In this document: positions 19,371-28,203 of the stretch, in pieces | Layout: each line of letters starts with the position of its first letter | Numbering within the stretch: position 1 is the first letter of the stretch | Notes under the pieces: generated by a model | Database searches by the model: none | The model's input: the letters and a program-made list of their open reading frames with translations, nothing else | What the model was told of the DNA's origin: nothing | Made by a program: the position numbers and the translations under genes | Assembly: GCA_001462245.1 (NCBI GenBank) | Contig: LIUG01000149.1 | Location: 468-44,076 of the forward strand | Length of the DNA stretch: 43,609 nt | Source of the DNA: Candidatus Fibrimonas termitidis | GTDB lineage: Bacteria; Fibrobacterota; Fibrobacteria; Fibrobacterales; Fibrobacteraceae | Direction of reading: 5' to 3'

Positions 19371-19952
19371 TTATACATCCACCGCAAAAAAATTATTCAT
19401 CCCGAATTGAAAATACCTATGCTCCATTTTTCCAAAACCGGCTTCTGCAAAAATTTCCGCTAAATCCTTTTTGTTAAAATATTGTTTATGATGTCTAATC
19501 TCTGTCTCGTTCACTATTCCTAATTTATAACTCAAAAATTCTAAAACAGGCTTTGCAGCTTTACTCGGCACAGTACCAATCAAAATACCCCCCGGCTCAT
19601 TTGCCGCTTTCTTTTTTAGCACACGGTGAATTTCCTTCAGAATATCAAGCGGCTTCTCCAGATGCTCCAAAACAGCCATCAAACTCACAACATCAAAAGA
19701 ATTGTCTTCAAAAGGCAGTTTATCGTTTAAGGTTGCAGATATGGTTTTTAATTTTGCAGTTTCCAAATCAGGAGCCTTAAAATCTATACCCACTCCGCTC
19801 GCTATATACGGTTCTACTGCTTTCAAAAATCTCGCTTCCCAACCGCAACCGACATCCAACAAACGAACTGATGAACCTATGCGATTCAATATCGGCAAAA
19901 CTTTTGCAATACGCCTTTTACGTAAAATAGGTTCCAGAAAGGGTTCTTTCAT
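19371..19952 (-). CDS. Class I SAM-dependent methyltransferase
   Basis: LLDVGCGWEARFLKAV, LPFEDNSFDVVSLMAVLEHLEKP, EIHRVLKK. Confidence 0.85.
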   Translation of the reverse strand: MKEPFLEPILRKRRIAKVLPILNRIGSSVRLLDVGCGWEARFLKAVEPYIASGVGIDFKAPDLETAKLKTISATLNDKLPFEDNSFDVVSLMAVLEHLEKPLDILKEIHRVLKKKAANEPGGILIGTVPSKAAKPVLEFLSYKLGIVNETEIRHHKQYFNKKDLAEIFAEAGFGKMEHRYFQFGMNNFFAVDV

Positions 19953-20017
19953 TTTGGTGCCTCTGAAGGCTAATATATAAATTAATTTGATAATAATTTT
20001 TTTTTTTTAAAATACCC

Positions 20018-20046
20018 TTGACAAATTTTTTTAAATTTTCTATATT
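20018..20046 (+). promoter_or_regulatory. Promoter TTGACA-N17-TATATT of leader A
   Basis: -35 at 20018-20023, -10 at 20041-20046. Confidence 0.75.
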
Positions 20047-20057
20047 TATCCCTGATT

Positions 20058-20126
20058 ATGACTTTAAACAACAAAATAGTACCCTTTGGACACCTGTTCT
20101 GCATGAACAGCTTGTGTTGTTGTTGA
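20058..20126 (+). CDS. Cys-rich leader peptide A: MTLNNKIVPFGHLFCMNSLCCC
   Basis: Starts 11 nt after the -10 box with no SD. Homologous in position, start region and poly-Cys-stop ending to leaders B and C. Confidence 0.75.
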   Translation: MTLNNKIVPFGHLFCMNSLCCC

Positions 20127-20141
20127 ACATTTAAATTTTGT

Positions 20142-20174
20142 ATTTCCGTTAGCAGATAATATTTCTGCAGAAGT
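20142..20174 (+). promoter_or_regulatory. Stem-loop between leader A and first operon gene
   Basis: Outer ATTTC/GAAGT and inner GCAGA/TCTGC arms; same position as the hairpins of leaders B and C. Confidence 0.45.
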
Positions 20175-20198
20175 TCCATTTTAACAATGAGGTTTATT

Positions 20199-21254
20199 GT
20201 GTCTTATATGCAGCCGAAGATAATTTTTGTAGTTGATGATAGCTCGGTTAACTTGACCAGAGCAAAACAGGTTTTGGAAGACAGCTACCGTGTTTTAACA
20301 TTGCTTTCCGCCGCGAGAATGTTTGCGCTCCTTGAAAGAGTTACGCCGGATATCATTTTGCTCGATATTGAAATGCCGGAAATGGATGGCTTCACAGCCT
20401 TGCAAAAATTAAAGGAATCCGAAAAAACAAAGCACATTCCGGTAATATTTTTAACCGGATCCGGCGTAGAATCCATGGAAACGCGCGGTTTGGAATTGGG
20501 CGCGGTGGATTTTGTGTTAAAACCTTTTTCTGATTCTGCTCTCCTAAAGCGTATCTCGCACCATTTACATATAAAAAAGTTTATCTATAAACAAACTCTT
20601 TTGCTAAAAGAGAAAACCCGGCAGCTTGAGCAACTGAATTCCAGTATTATATCAATTGTAGCCGAATTGGTGGAAAATCGAGATAGACCAACAGGCAAGC
20701 ATATTGAGCGTTCAACAAAATACCTAAGGATATTGATTGAAGCCATGCTGGAACGCAAAGTTTATGCAAATGAATTGCTGAATTGGGATATAGAAGTTGC
20801 AATAGCCTCGGCTCAGTTGCACGATGTAGGCAAAATTGCCATTTCGGATTTAATTTTGAACAAACCCGCCCGGTTAACCAAAGAAGAATACGAACAGATA
20901 AAAACTCATGCGGCAACCGGTGAGCAAATTATTGACAGTATGATTATGCAAACCAATGGTTGTGTTTTTTTGCAAAATGCGAAATACTTTGCCGGCTATC
21001 ACCACGAACACTGGGATGGCTCCGGTTATCCATACGGATTAAAAGAAGACAATATTCCTTTGCAGGGGCGTATAATGGCTATTGTAGATGTTTATGATGC
21101 GCTTGTTTCGGAGAGAGTTTACAAACAGGCTCTGTCGCACGAAGAGGCTGTGAACATTATTATGTCTGAAAAAGGAAAGTACTTTGACCCCAAAATCGCA
21201 GATGTATTTTTTGAAATTCATAACAGTTTTCAATCCGAGGCAATGAGGTTGTAA
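20199..21254 (+). CDS. Response regulator with HD-GYP c-di-GMP phosphodiesterase domain
   Basis: Receiver domain FVVDDSSVN...ILLDIEMPEMDG; HDVGKI and HHEHWDGSGYP. GTG start proposed (gagg-tttatt-GTG). Confidence 0.85.
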   Translation: MSYMQPKIIFVVDDSSVNLTRAKQVLEDSYRVLTLLSAARMFALLERVTPDIILLDIEMPEMDGFTALQKLKESEKTKHIPVIFLTGSGVESMETRGLELGAVDFVLKPFSDSALLKRISHHLHIKKFIYKQTLLLKEKTRQLEQLNSSIISIVAELVENRDRPTGKHIERSTKYLRILIEAMLERKVYANELLNWDIEVAIASAQLHDVGKIAISDLILNKPARLTKEEYEQIKTHAATGEQIIDSMIMQTNGCVFLQNAKYFAGYHHEHWDGSGYPYGLKEDNIPLQGRIMAIVDVYDALVSERVYKQALSHEEAVNIIMSEKGKYFDPKIADVFFEIHNSFQSEAMRL

Positions 21255-21255
21255 T

Positions 21256-23250
21256 ATGAAAATTTATTATCACTACACCCACGGGGGCGGAGGCTCAAAA
21301 GATGCTATTAACGATTATGCTGCGGCTGTTGCCGAGTACAAAAAGACTTTTCCAAATAAAGAAGATGTAATTTCCTTCACTCCGGACCCAGCTGTAAAAG
21401 AAATGCTTATCAATATGCAGGAAAGCGGCATTGAAACAACATTTGACCGCTTTGATGCCCAAAAACCGCAATGCACATTTGGGATTGCAGGCGTGTGCTG
21501 CAAAAATTGCACAATGGGGCCTTGCAGAATAACAAAAAAGACATCCAGAGGCGTTTGCGGAGCAGATGCGGATACTATTGTTGCACGTAATTTGCTTAGG
21601 GCAATGGCTGCCGCTGTGTGCGGGCATGGCGCACGGGGAAGGGAAACCATGCTTGCTTTGAAATATGCCGGTGAAGGCAAATTGAATATGGAAATTGCAG
21701 GCAAAGACAAGGTTATAAAGACCGCTAAGGTTTTTGGGCTTGAAACCGAAGGGAAAACCATTAACGAACTTGCGGTTAAAATAGCCGATATCCTGCTTGA
21801 GGATTTGTCTAGAAGCGTTCCGGGCAAACATAAAACGCTTCACGCCTTTGCTCCTAAAGATAGAATTGAAACCTGGGAAAAGCACGATATTCTGCCGATT
21901 AGCGCATATCACGAAGCTTTTGAAGCTCTGCACAGAACAGGCACAGGCACTGATGGCGATTATGAAAATTTGCTAACTCAATATGAAAGATGCGGAGCCG
22001 CTTTTGCATGGTCAAGCGTTCTCGGCTCGTCTATCGCCAATGACAGCTTGTATGGACTGCCCGCAAGGAATACGCTTAAAGCAAATGTCGGCGCATTGGA
22101 AATGGGATATATCAATATTGCCGTGCACGGCCATTCCCCGCTTTTGGTGAAAGAAATAGTGAAGCAAGGCAGCAGCGAATATTTTATAAACTTGGCAATG
22201 GAGCGTGGTGCTTTGGGAATACGTTTTTACGGTATATGCTGCAGCGGTTTGTCTGCTATGTATAGGTATGGGAATGTAATCCCTCTTTCAAACGCTGTGG
22301 GCGCAGAGCTTGTGCTTGGTACCGGTGCGCTTGATTTGTGGGTTGCGGATATTCAGGATGTTTTTCCTTCCATTATGGATGTTGCCAAATGCTTTAAAAC
22401 GGTTGTTGTTACAACAAGCGATTCCGCAAGACTTAGAGGAGCGGAACATTATGGGCTTGCGCATGATCACTCAAATATCGGTGAAATTGAGGTGATAGCA
22501 AAAAAAATAATTGAAAGGGCAATAGAGAGTTTCCTGAACAGGCGTGATGTTCCCGTAAAAATACCCAAATACGAAATAGATGCCGAAATAGGTTTTTCTT
22601 TGGAATCCATCACAGAGTATTATGGCGGAATTTCAAATGTTGCGAATGCGCTCAAGGAAGGCGAGATAAAGGGAATTGTAAACCTTGTGGGGTGCAGCAA
22701 TCCACGGGTTATATATGAAAAGGCTGTTGTCGATGTTTGCGAAGAACTTATAAAAAATGATATTCTCGTGCTTACAAACGGTTGTGCTTCTTTTCCTCTT
22801 TTGAAATTGGGGTATTGCAATAAAAACGCATTGAAATTCGCAGGTTCGGGATTGAAAAAATTTTTGAAGAACGATTTGCCTCCGGTGTGGCATCTCGGCG
22901 AGTGCATTGATAACGCAAGGGCTTCTGCCATATTCAGAGCCTTGTCTAATGAACTCAGCACAGATATAAAAGATTTGCCTTTTGCATTTGCAAGCCCGGA
23001 ATGGTCAAATGAAAAAGGAATAGGGGCGGCACTTAGCTTCCGGCTCTTAGGCATAAACTCCTATCATTGCGTTTACCCGCCTATACAAGGCTCAGATAAT
23101 GTTATGAATTATATTTTTAACAAGTCTTCGGAAAAATTAGGTTCCAAAATGGTGGTTGAGGTTGACCACGCTAAATTGGCACAGAGAATTATATCGGACA
23201 TTACCGATAAAAGAAACTTTTTTCACTTCAACATAGGAGAGTTCCCATGA
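21256..23250 (+). CDS. cooS: Anaerobic Ni-Fe carbon monoxide dehydrogenase catalytic subunit
   Basis: PQCTFGIAGVCCKNCTMGPCRI, VHGHSPLL, GICCSG, LVGCSNPR, LTNGCASFPLLKLG, WHLGECIDNARA. Confidence 0.93.
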   Translation: MKIYYHYTHGGGGSKDAINDYAAAVAEYKKTFPNKEDVISFTPDPAVKEMLINMQESGIETTFDRFDAQKPQCTFGIAGVCCKNCTMGPCRITKKTSRGVCGADADTIVARNLLRAMAAAVCGHGARGRETMLALKYAGEGKLNMEIAGKDKVIKTAKVFGLETEGKTINELAVKIADILLEDLSRSVPGKHKTLHAFAPKDRIETWEKHDILPISAYHEAFEALHRTGTGTDGDYENLLTQYERCGAAFAWSSVLGSSIANDSLYGLPARNTLKANVGALEMGYINIAVHGHSPLLVKEIVKQGSSEYFINLAMERGALGIRFYGICCSGLSAMYRYGNVIPLSNAVGAELVLGTGALDLWVADIQDVFPSIMDVAKCFKTVVVTTSDSARLRGAEHYGLAHDHSNIGEIEVIAKKIIERAIESFLNRRDVPVKIPKYEIDAEIGFSLESITEYYGGISNVANALKEGEIKGIVNLVGCSNPRVIYEKAVVDVCEELIKNDILVLTNGCASFPLLKLGYCNKNALKFAGSGLKKFLKNDLPPVWHLGECIDNARASAIFRALSNELSTDIKDLPFAFASPEWSNEKGIGAALSFRLLGINSYHCVYPPIQGSDNVMNYIFNKSSEKLGSKMVVEVDHAKLAQRIISDITDKRNFFHFNIGEFP

Positions 23251-24188
23251 GCAACATTCATTTAAAAATGCTCGCAGCAATAGTAACAATAGCAACAGTT
23301 ATTTCTCTGTTTGCTTGCAAAGAAGAAGCCAAAAAGCAAGACACGGTTAAAATCGGATATCTGCCGATTACCCACGCCTTGCCGCTTCTTGTTGCAAGTG
23401 AATTGCAAAAGGAATTCTCCAGCGAGGTCAATATTGAGCTTGTAAAGTTCGGTTCTTGGACTGAGCTTATGGATGCTCTAAATACCGGCAGAATAGACGG
23501 GGCTTCCGTTTTGGTTCAGCTTGCGATGAGGTCTAAAGAACTCGGCATAGGATTAAAAGCCGTAGCACTCGGGCACACCGATGGAAATGTTGTGATATCT
23601 TCAAAAAAAATCAACTCAACTACCGACTTAAAAGGCAAAACGGTTGCCATACCTGCCAGGCAATCATCTCATTTTTTGCTGATAAACCAAATGCTTAAAG
23701 AAGCCGGCATGAGCATAAATGATATTAACATTGTAGAACTTCCTCCGCCGGAAATGCCTTCTGCGCTTGCTTCCGGGCAAATTGACGCTTATTGCGTTGC
23801 CGAACCATTCGGAGCGAGAGCCGTTGCATTGGGAGCTGGAAATGTTTTATATGAATCGGTGGCTTTATGGAACCATTCCTTATGCTGCGTGCTTGTTTTA
23901 ACCGATAAATTTATCAATGGCAAAAAAGATGCTGCCAAAAAACTCGTTGCGGTATATAAAACCGCCGGAAAATATATCGGCAAGAATAAAGACCGGGTAT
24001 ATGAACTCACGAAAAAATATTTCAATAATATAGCCAAGGAAGTTTTTGATATTTCAATGCGCTGGATTGAATATGATGAGTTGGAGATAACAAAAGAATA
24101 TTACGAAGATTTAACCATAAGGATGAAGGAAGCAAAGCTATCCGATAATCCTCCGAGTTTTAGCGCTTTTGTGGATAACAACTTATGA
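23247..24188 (+). CDS. ABC transporter substrate-binding lipoprotein (SsuA/TauA/NrtA-like)
   Basis: FACKEEAKK lipobox; KIGYLPITHALPLLVA; NMT1/ThiY-like fold pattern. Confidence 0.85.
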   Translation: MSNIHLKMLAAIVTIATVISLFACKEEAKKQDTVKIGYLPITHALPLLVASELQKEFSSEVNIELVKFGSWTELMDALNTGRIDGASVLVQLAMRSKELGIGLKAVALGHTDGNVVISSKKINSTTDLKGKTVAIPARQSSHFLLINQMLKEAGMSINDINIVELPPPEMPSALASGQIDAYCVAEPFGARAVALGAGNVLYESVALWNHSLCCVLVLTDKFINGKKDAAKKLVAVYKTAGKYIGKNKDRVYELTKKYFNNIAKEVFDISMRWIEYDELEITKEYYEDLTIRMKEAKLSDNPPSFSAFVDNNL

Positions 24189-24943
24189 AAAAAACACTCA
24201 GCGGTGCGGTAGGACTAATTGCTTTATTGACAATATGGCAACTTGCCGCATTAAAATACAATTCCGTGCTTTTTCCCGGCCCTTATGAGGTGATAAAAAG
24301 CTGGCTAGATCTATTTAAAGATGGTTCTATGACCGAGCATATAAAAACAAGTATGCTGAGATTTGCAATAGGATACATAGTTGCGGCGATATCCGGAATT
24401 GTGCTTGGGATGTTCTTTGGCTGGTTTAAAAAGTTATGGAATTTTTTTAATCCGGTAATACAGGTTATGCGTCCTATATCCCCAATTGCATGGATACCTT
24501 TTATTGTGCTATGGTTTGGGATAGGCGATATACCTGCCGTTGTGATTATTTTCCTCGCATCGTTTTACCCTGTATTGCTGTCCACAATAGCGGCAGTGGG
24601 GCGAGTAGATAAAATATACTTAAAGGTTGCGCAAAATTTTGCATTGACCAGATTTGAAACCCTCACAAAAATAGTTTTGCCGGCATCGTTCCCGCAAATT
24701 TCCACAGGGCTTCATCAGGCGATAGGCACAGGATGGGTATTCCTTGTAGCCGGCGAAATGATAGGTTCTCAATCGGGGCTTGGTTTTTTGATTATTGATT
24801 CAAGAAATAATCTAAGACCGGATTGGCTGCTTGCTGCTATACTCACCATAGGCATCATAGGTTTGCTTTTGGACGAATTGATTAAATGGATTGAAAAGCA
24901 GATATATATTAAATGGGGTGCCACGGAAAAACACGAGGGATAG
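24185..24943 (+). CDS. ABC transporter permease (SsuC/TauC family)
   Basis: FPGPYEVIKSWLDL, RPISPIAWIPFIVLWFGIG, GTGWVFLVAGEMIG. Confidence 0.9.
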   Translation: MKKTLSGAVGLIALLTIWQLAALKYNSVLFPGPYEVIKSWLDLFKDGSMTEHIKTSMLRFAIGYIVAAISGIVLGMFFGWFKKLWNFFNPVIQVMRPISPIAWIPFIVLWFGIGDIPAVVIIFLASFYPVLLSTIAAVGRVDKIYLKVAQNFALTRFETLTKIVLPASFPQISTGLHQAIGTGWVFLVAGEMIGSQSGLGFLIIDSRNNLRPDWLLAAILTIGIIGLLLDELIKWIEKQIYIKWGATEKHEG

Positions 24944-24945
24944 AT

Positions 24946-25716
24946 ATGTACATTGAAGTGAAAAATGTTTCAAAGGATTTTAAGCAGCACGGGCAAATAT
25001 TCAAAGCGCTGAGCGATGTATCATTAGATATAAGCAAGGGCGAATTTCTCTGCTTGCTAGGCCCAAGCGGATGCGGCAAAACAACTCTGCTTAACGCCAT
25101 TGCGGGCTTTGACAAAATTTCGTCCGGAAGCGTAAAAATTGACGGGCAAGAGGTAAAAGGGCCAAGCGCAAGGAACACAACTCTTTTTCAAAACTACGGC
25201 CTTCTTCCGTGGCGCACTGTTCAGAGCAATGTAGAACTTGGGCTTGAAAGCAGAAAACTCGCCAAAATTGAGATGCATGAAATCTCCGACAAATACATAA
25301 ACCTTGTAGGGCTTGATGCTTTCAAAAAGAACTATCCCCATCAATTATCGGGCGGTATGCAACAGCGTGTTGCAATCGCAAGAGCACTTGCCGTTGACCC
25401 GGAAATACTCTTTATGGACGAGCCTTTCGGCGCATTGGATGTTATCACAAGAGCCAATATGCAAGACGAGATAACACGTATATGGCAAGAATACAAGAAA
25501 ACCATCATATTTGTCACTCATGATATTGAAGAGGCGGTATATTTAGCGGATAGGATAGTAATCATGGCACCCAACCCCGGAAGGATTAAGGCTGTTATAA
25601 AAGTAAGTCTGGGAAGAGGGCGAGATAGAGATGTAAAGGAGTTTTTCAACATAAGAGATAATATTCTTGATATTTTTGAAATGAAAAATCATGATGCAAT
25701 TGAATATTTTTTATGA
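24946..25716 (+). CDS. ABC transporter ATPase (SsuB/TauB family)
   Basis: [38 protein letters not shown]; start re-set to ATG 24946. Confidence 0.92.
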   Translation: MYIEVKNVSKDFKQHGQIFKALSDVSLDISKGEFLCLLGPSGCGKTTLLNAIAGFDKISSGSVKIDGQEVKGPSARNTTLFQNYGLLPWRTVQSNVELGLESRKLAKIEMHEISDKYINLVGLDAFKKNYPHQLSGGMQQRVAIARALAVDPEILFMDEPFGALDVITRANMQDEITRIWQEYKKTIIFVTHDIEEAVYLADRIVIMAPNPGRIKAVIKVSLGRGRDRDVKEFFNIRDNILDIFEMKNHDAIEYFL

Positions 25717-25742
25717 TTTTAAAATTTTTTCCATTTTTACCC

Positions 25743-25770
25743 TTGACAAAGTTTTTAAAATTTCTATATT
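25743..25770 (+). promoter_or_regulatory. Promoter TTGACA-N16-TATATT of leader B
   Basis: -35 at 25743-25748, -10 at 25765-25770. Confidence 0.75.
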
Positions 25771-25781
25771 TGATGCTGATT

Positions 25782-25865
25782 ATGACTTTGAGCAACAAAA
25801 CATTATTCTCTAAACATCTGTGCTGTCGAGTGTTCTCCAGCAACAGGCTGTGTTGTTGTTGCTAA
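25782..25865 (+). CDS. Cys-rich leader peptide B: MTLSNKTLFSKHLCCRVFSSNRLCCCC
   Basis: Starts 11 nt after the -10 box. Differs from leader C largely at synonymous third positions plus one in-frame Cys codon. Lies upstream of an operon ending in cysK. Confidence 0.85.
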   Translation: MTLSNKTLFSKHLCCRVFSSNRLCCCC

Positions 25866-25884
25866 AATCCCCCAAAACGATTCG

Positions 25885-25918
25885 TATTTCACGGTGTGCT
25901 TCGCACCATAAAAGAAGT
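25885..25918 (+). promoter_or_regulatory. Stem-loop in leader B 5' UTR
   Basis: GGTGTG-CTT-CGCACC with outer ATTTC/GAAGT; 33 nt identical to the leader C 5' UTR. Confidence 0.6.
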
Positions 25919-25954
25919 TGAATTTTCCTTTCACCAATAACCTATGAGGTTTCT

Positions 25955-27196
25955 ATGAAAAAAGTATCTCTTGATACGTACGCTGTCCATAAGGGACTCG
26001 TTTCTCTCACCGCTCTGCTAATCGGGGCTTCAGCTGCATTGGCAGAAGACATTCCTGTTGTAAATGTAGGCGGAACAAAAATCTCCCTATACGGATTTTT
26101 GCAAGCAAACGCCGTTTATGAAGACGGTGCTAATGGTAACGTAAATTGGTCGGAAAAGGTTCCGTCAAGAGCTGAAGACGGTGAAGGCCGTTTTGCGCTT
26201 AATGTGAACCAAACAAGAATCGGTTTCAATCTATCCGGACCTTCCGGAGAAGCAACAGAAGTAGCCGGAAAATTTGAATCCGACTTTGCAAACGATAATG
26301 AACGCAGATCTAATGGAGTTAGCAACTTCCGCATAAGGCAATCTTATGGACAGGTGAAATTCAAAGATGTCGGCTTAACCATACTCTTTGGCCAAACCGG
26401 TGATTTGATAGCTCCTCTGACTGCGCCCACTATCAATCAGGGAGGCTTGAAACATCAGGGTTCTATCGGCACTCGCCGTCCGCAGATCCGCTTGACTCAA
26501 GGCATTGGGCCGGTTGAAATAGCCGTTGCAGCCACAGATGACCGTGCAAACCAGCCTGTTTTGCCGGGCTTTCAAGGTTCTTTAAAAGGAAAAATCCCTG
26601 CAGTCTGGGCTGGAGAAAAACAGAACGTAGAGATTATCCTTAGCGGGCACTATGCATCGGAAGAATCCGCCGCAGACGACACAACGGGAGTAAAAGCGAA
26701 GAAAGAAGATGATTGGGGAACACCGTCTTCTTGGTCTGGTGTTGCAAGTTTGTCTTTGCCTGTGATTAGCATCATAAACCTTTCCGGAGAAGTTTTCTAC
26801 GGACAAAATCTTAACCGTTATAGCAACGGAAGCATAGGTTTAAGCGGCACGGCAACTGGCGGCAAAAAAGACGAGGGGATACAGTCACTAGGTGGCTGGG
26901 GCGCAGCAACCGTAAAACTTCCACTGGGTTTCTCTATCGCCGGCGGCATAGGCCTTGAAGCCATTGATGAAAATCGCGAATTAAAAACCAGCGATCCTAA
27001 AAAACCAAATCCGAACAAGAATACGGTAATATTCACAAATCTGAGATACAATGTTGGAGAGACAGCATTTATCGGTTTTGAATATGCGAATTTGAAAACG
27101 GATTATGCGGATTTGATAACTGGCGAAAAACCGGAAAAAGTTGATAGCGGCAAGCTAAATCGCTTTGAACTGGTTTTCAACTATGCTTTTAAATAA
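25955..27196 (+). CDS. Outer-membrane porin (DcaP-like)
   Basis: Signal peptide; ISLYGFLQANAVYED; FALNVNQTRIGF; C-terminal RFELVFNYAFK beta-signal. Confidence 0.75.
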   Translation: MKKVSLDTYAVHKGLVSLTALLIGASAALAEDIPVVNVGGTKISLYGFLQANAVYEDGANGNVNWSEKVPSRAEDGEGRFALNVNQTRIGFNLSGPSGEATEVAGKFESDFANDNERRSNGVSNFRIRQSYGQVKFKDVGLTILFGQTGDLIAPLTAPTINQGGLKHQGSIGTRRPQIRLTQGIGPVEIAVAATDDRANQPVLPGFQGSLKGKIPAVWAGEKQNVEIILSGHYASEESAADDTTGVKAKKEDDWGTPSSWSGVASLSLPVISIINLSGEVFYGQNLNRYSNGSIGLSGTATGGKKDEGIQSLGGWGAATVKLPLGFSIAGGIGLEAIDENRELKTSDPKKPNPNKNTVIFTNLRYNVGETAFIGFEYANLKTDYADLITGEKPEKVDSGKLNRFELVFNYAFK

Positions 27197-27228
27197 CCGG
27201 AGAAGAACCACAAACCAAGGAGGTCAAT

Positions 27229-28203
27229 ATGACTGTATTCTCTAAGAAGCGCGCATCAGGTTGCGCAAAAATCACCGCCCTCATTCTGCTCTCGCTCTTC
27301 GCGCTAGGCTGCAAAGAAGAGAAAGCGAAAACAGAAGCGGCAGCAGTGCGGACTAAGATTGTAGTGGCAGATGCAAAAACCACTCACCATCTGAACCTTT
27401 ACGTAGCCAGAGAACTCGGATTGTTCGATAAATACAATCTGGACGTAGAAATCAAATGGGTGGATGACAATGCGGCGGCTCGCGACCTTGTAGTTTCCGG
27501 CGGTGCGGATGTATTCTGGAGCTGCCCGACCGTGGCTATCGCAGCCATCGCAAACGGCGCCCCTATAAAAACCATCGCGCAGGTAAAAACACCTTGCACA
27601 AGCGTGCTATTGGTTCCGCAAGACTCCCCAATTTCCAAACTTGAGGACCTAAAAGACAAGGAAATCGCCGGTATTTCGCCAACTTGCGAAGCGGTTATTT
27701 CCCTGACTTCTGCGGCAAAAAAAGCAGGTGCCAAATTTAACCTTCAGCGTTTGGCAGGCGGCCCCGCAATCACCGCTCTAAAAGGCGGCTCGGTTGACGG
27801 CGCAATACTGGAAGAACCGCAAGCCAGCATCGCCGAACTCGATGGTTATAAAGTGCTGTTCAGAGAAGTATCTGAGAATATCCCGTGCCGCACCATCAAT
27901 GCGAGCGACAGGGTTTTGGCATCCAATGCCGAGGGACTCAAAAACCTCATCAAAGCCATTGACGAAGCCAACAAGATAATTCTCTCCAACCCCAAGGCGG
28001 ATAATATCGTGAAAATCGCCGCAGATTACACAGGTGCGCCGGTGGAAGCGATTATCCATGGCAATGACAGGCTGAAATTCGGAATTGCTATCAAAGTAGA
28101 TGGCTTAAATTTACTGGCCGACGAATTGCTAGCTAACGGCAACATCAAGGAAAAACCCGGTAACGCTATGTTTGCCGCCGAATTCAAGGGTATCACATGG
28201 TAA
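27229..28203 (+). CDS. ABC transporter substrate-binding lipoprotein 1
   Basis: LFALGCKEEK lipobox; THHLNLYVARELGLFDKYNLDVEIKWVDD. Confidence 0.85.
   Translation: MTVFSKKRASGCAKITALILLSLFALGCKEEKAKTEAAAVRTKIVVADAKTTHHLNLYVARELGLFDKYNLDVEIKWVDDNAAARDLVVSGGADVFWSCPTVAIAAIANGAPIKTIAQVKTPCTSVLLVPQDSPISKLEDLKDKEIAGISPTCEAVISLTSAAKKAGAKFNLQRLAGGPAITALKGGSVDGAILEEPQASIAELDGYKVLFREVSENIPCRTINASDRVLASNAEGLKNLIKAIDEANKIILSNPKADNIVKIAADYTGAPVEAIIHGNDRLKFGIAIKVDGLNLLADELLANGNIKEKPGNAMFAAEFKGITW

Noticed and set aside
19982-20179. 65-aa minus-strand ORF
   Set aside because: Lies antisense to leader A and its promoter; no family signature.
21295-21933. 212-aa ORF antisense to cooS
   Set aside because: Overlaps a well-supported cooS; composition shadow.
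25782-25865. Leader element as a known metabolite riboswitch (e.g. SAM, cobalamin)
   Set aside because: No recognisable conserved core of those classes. The third-position drift and in-frame Cys indel fit a translated leader better.
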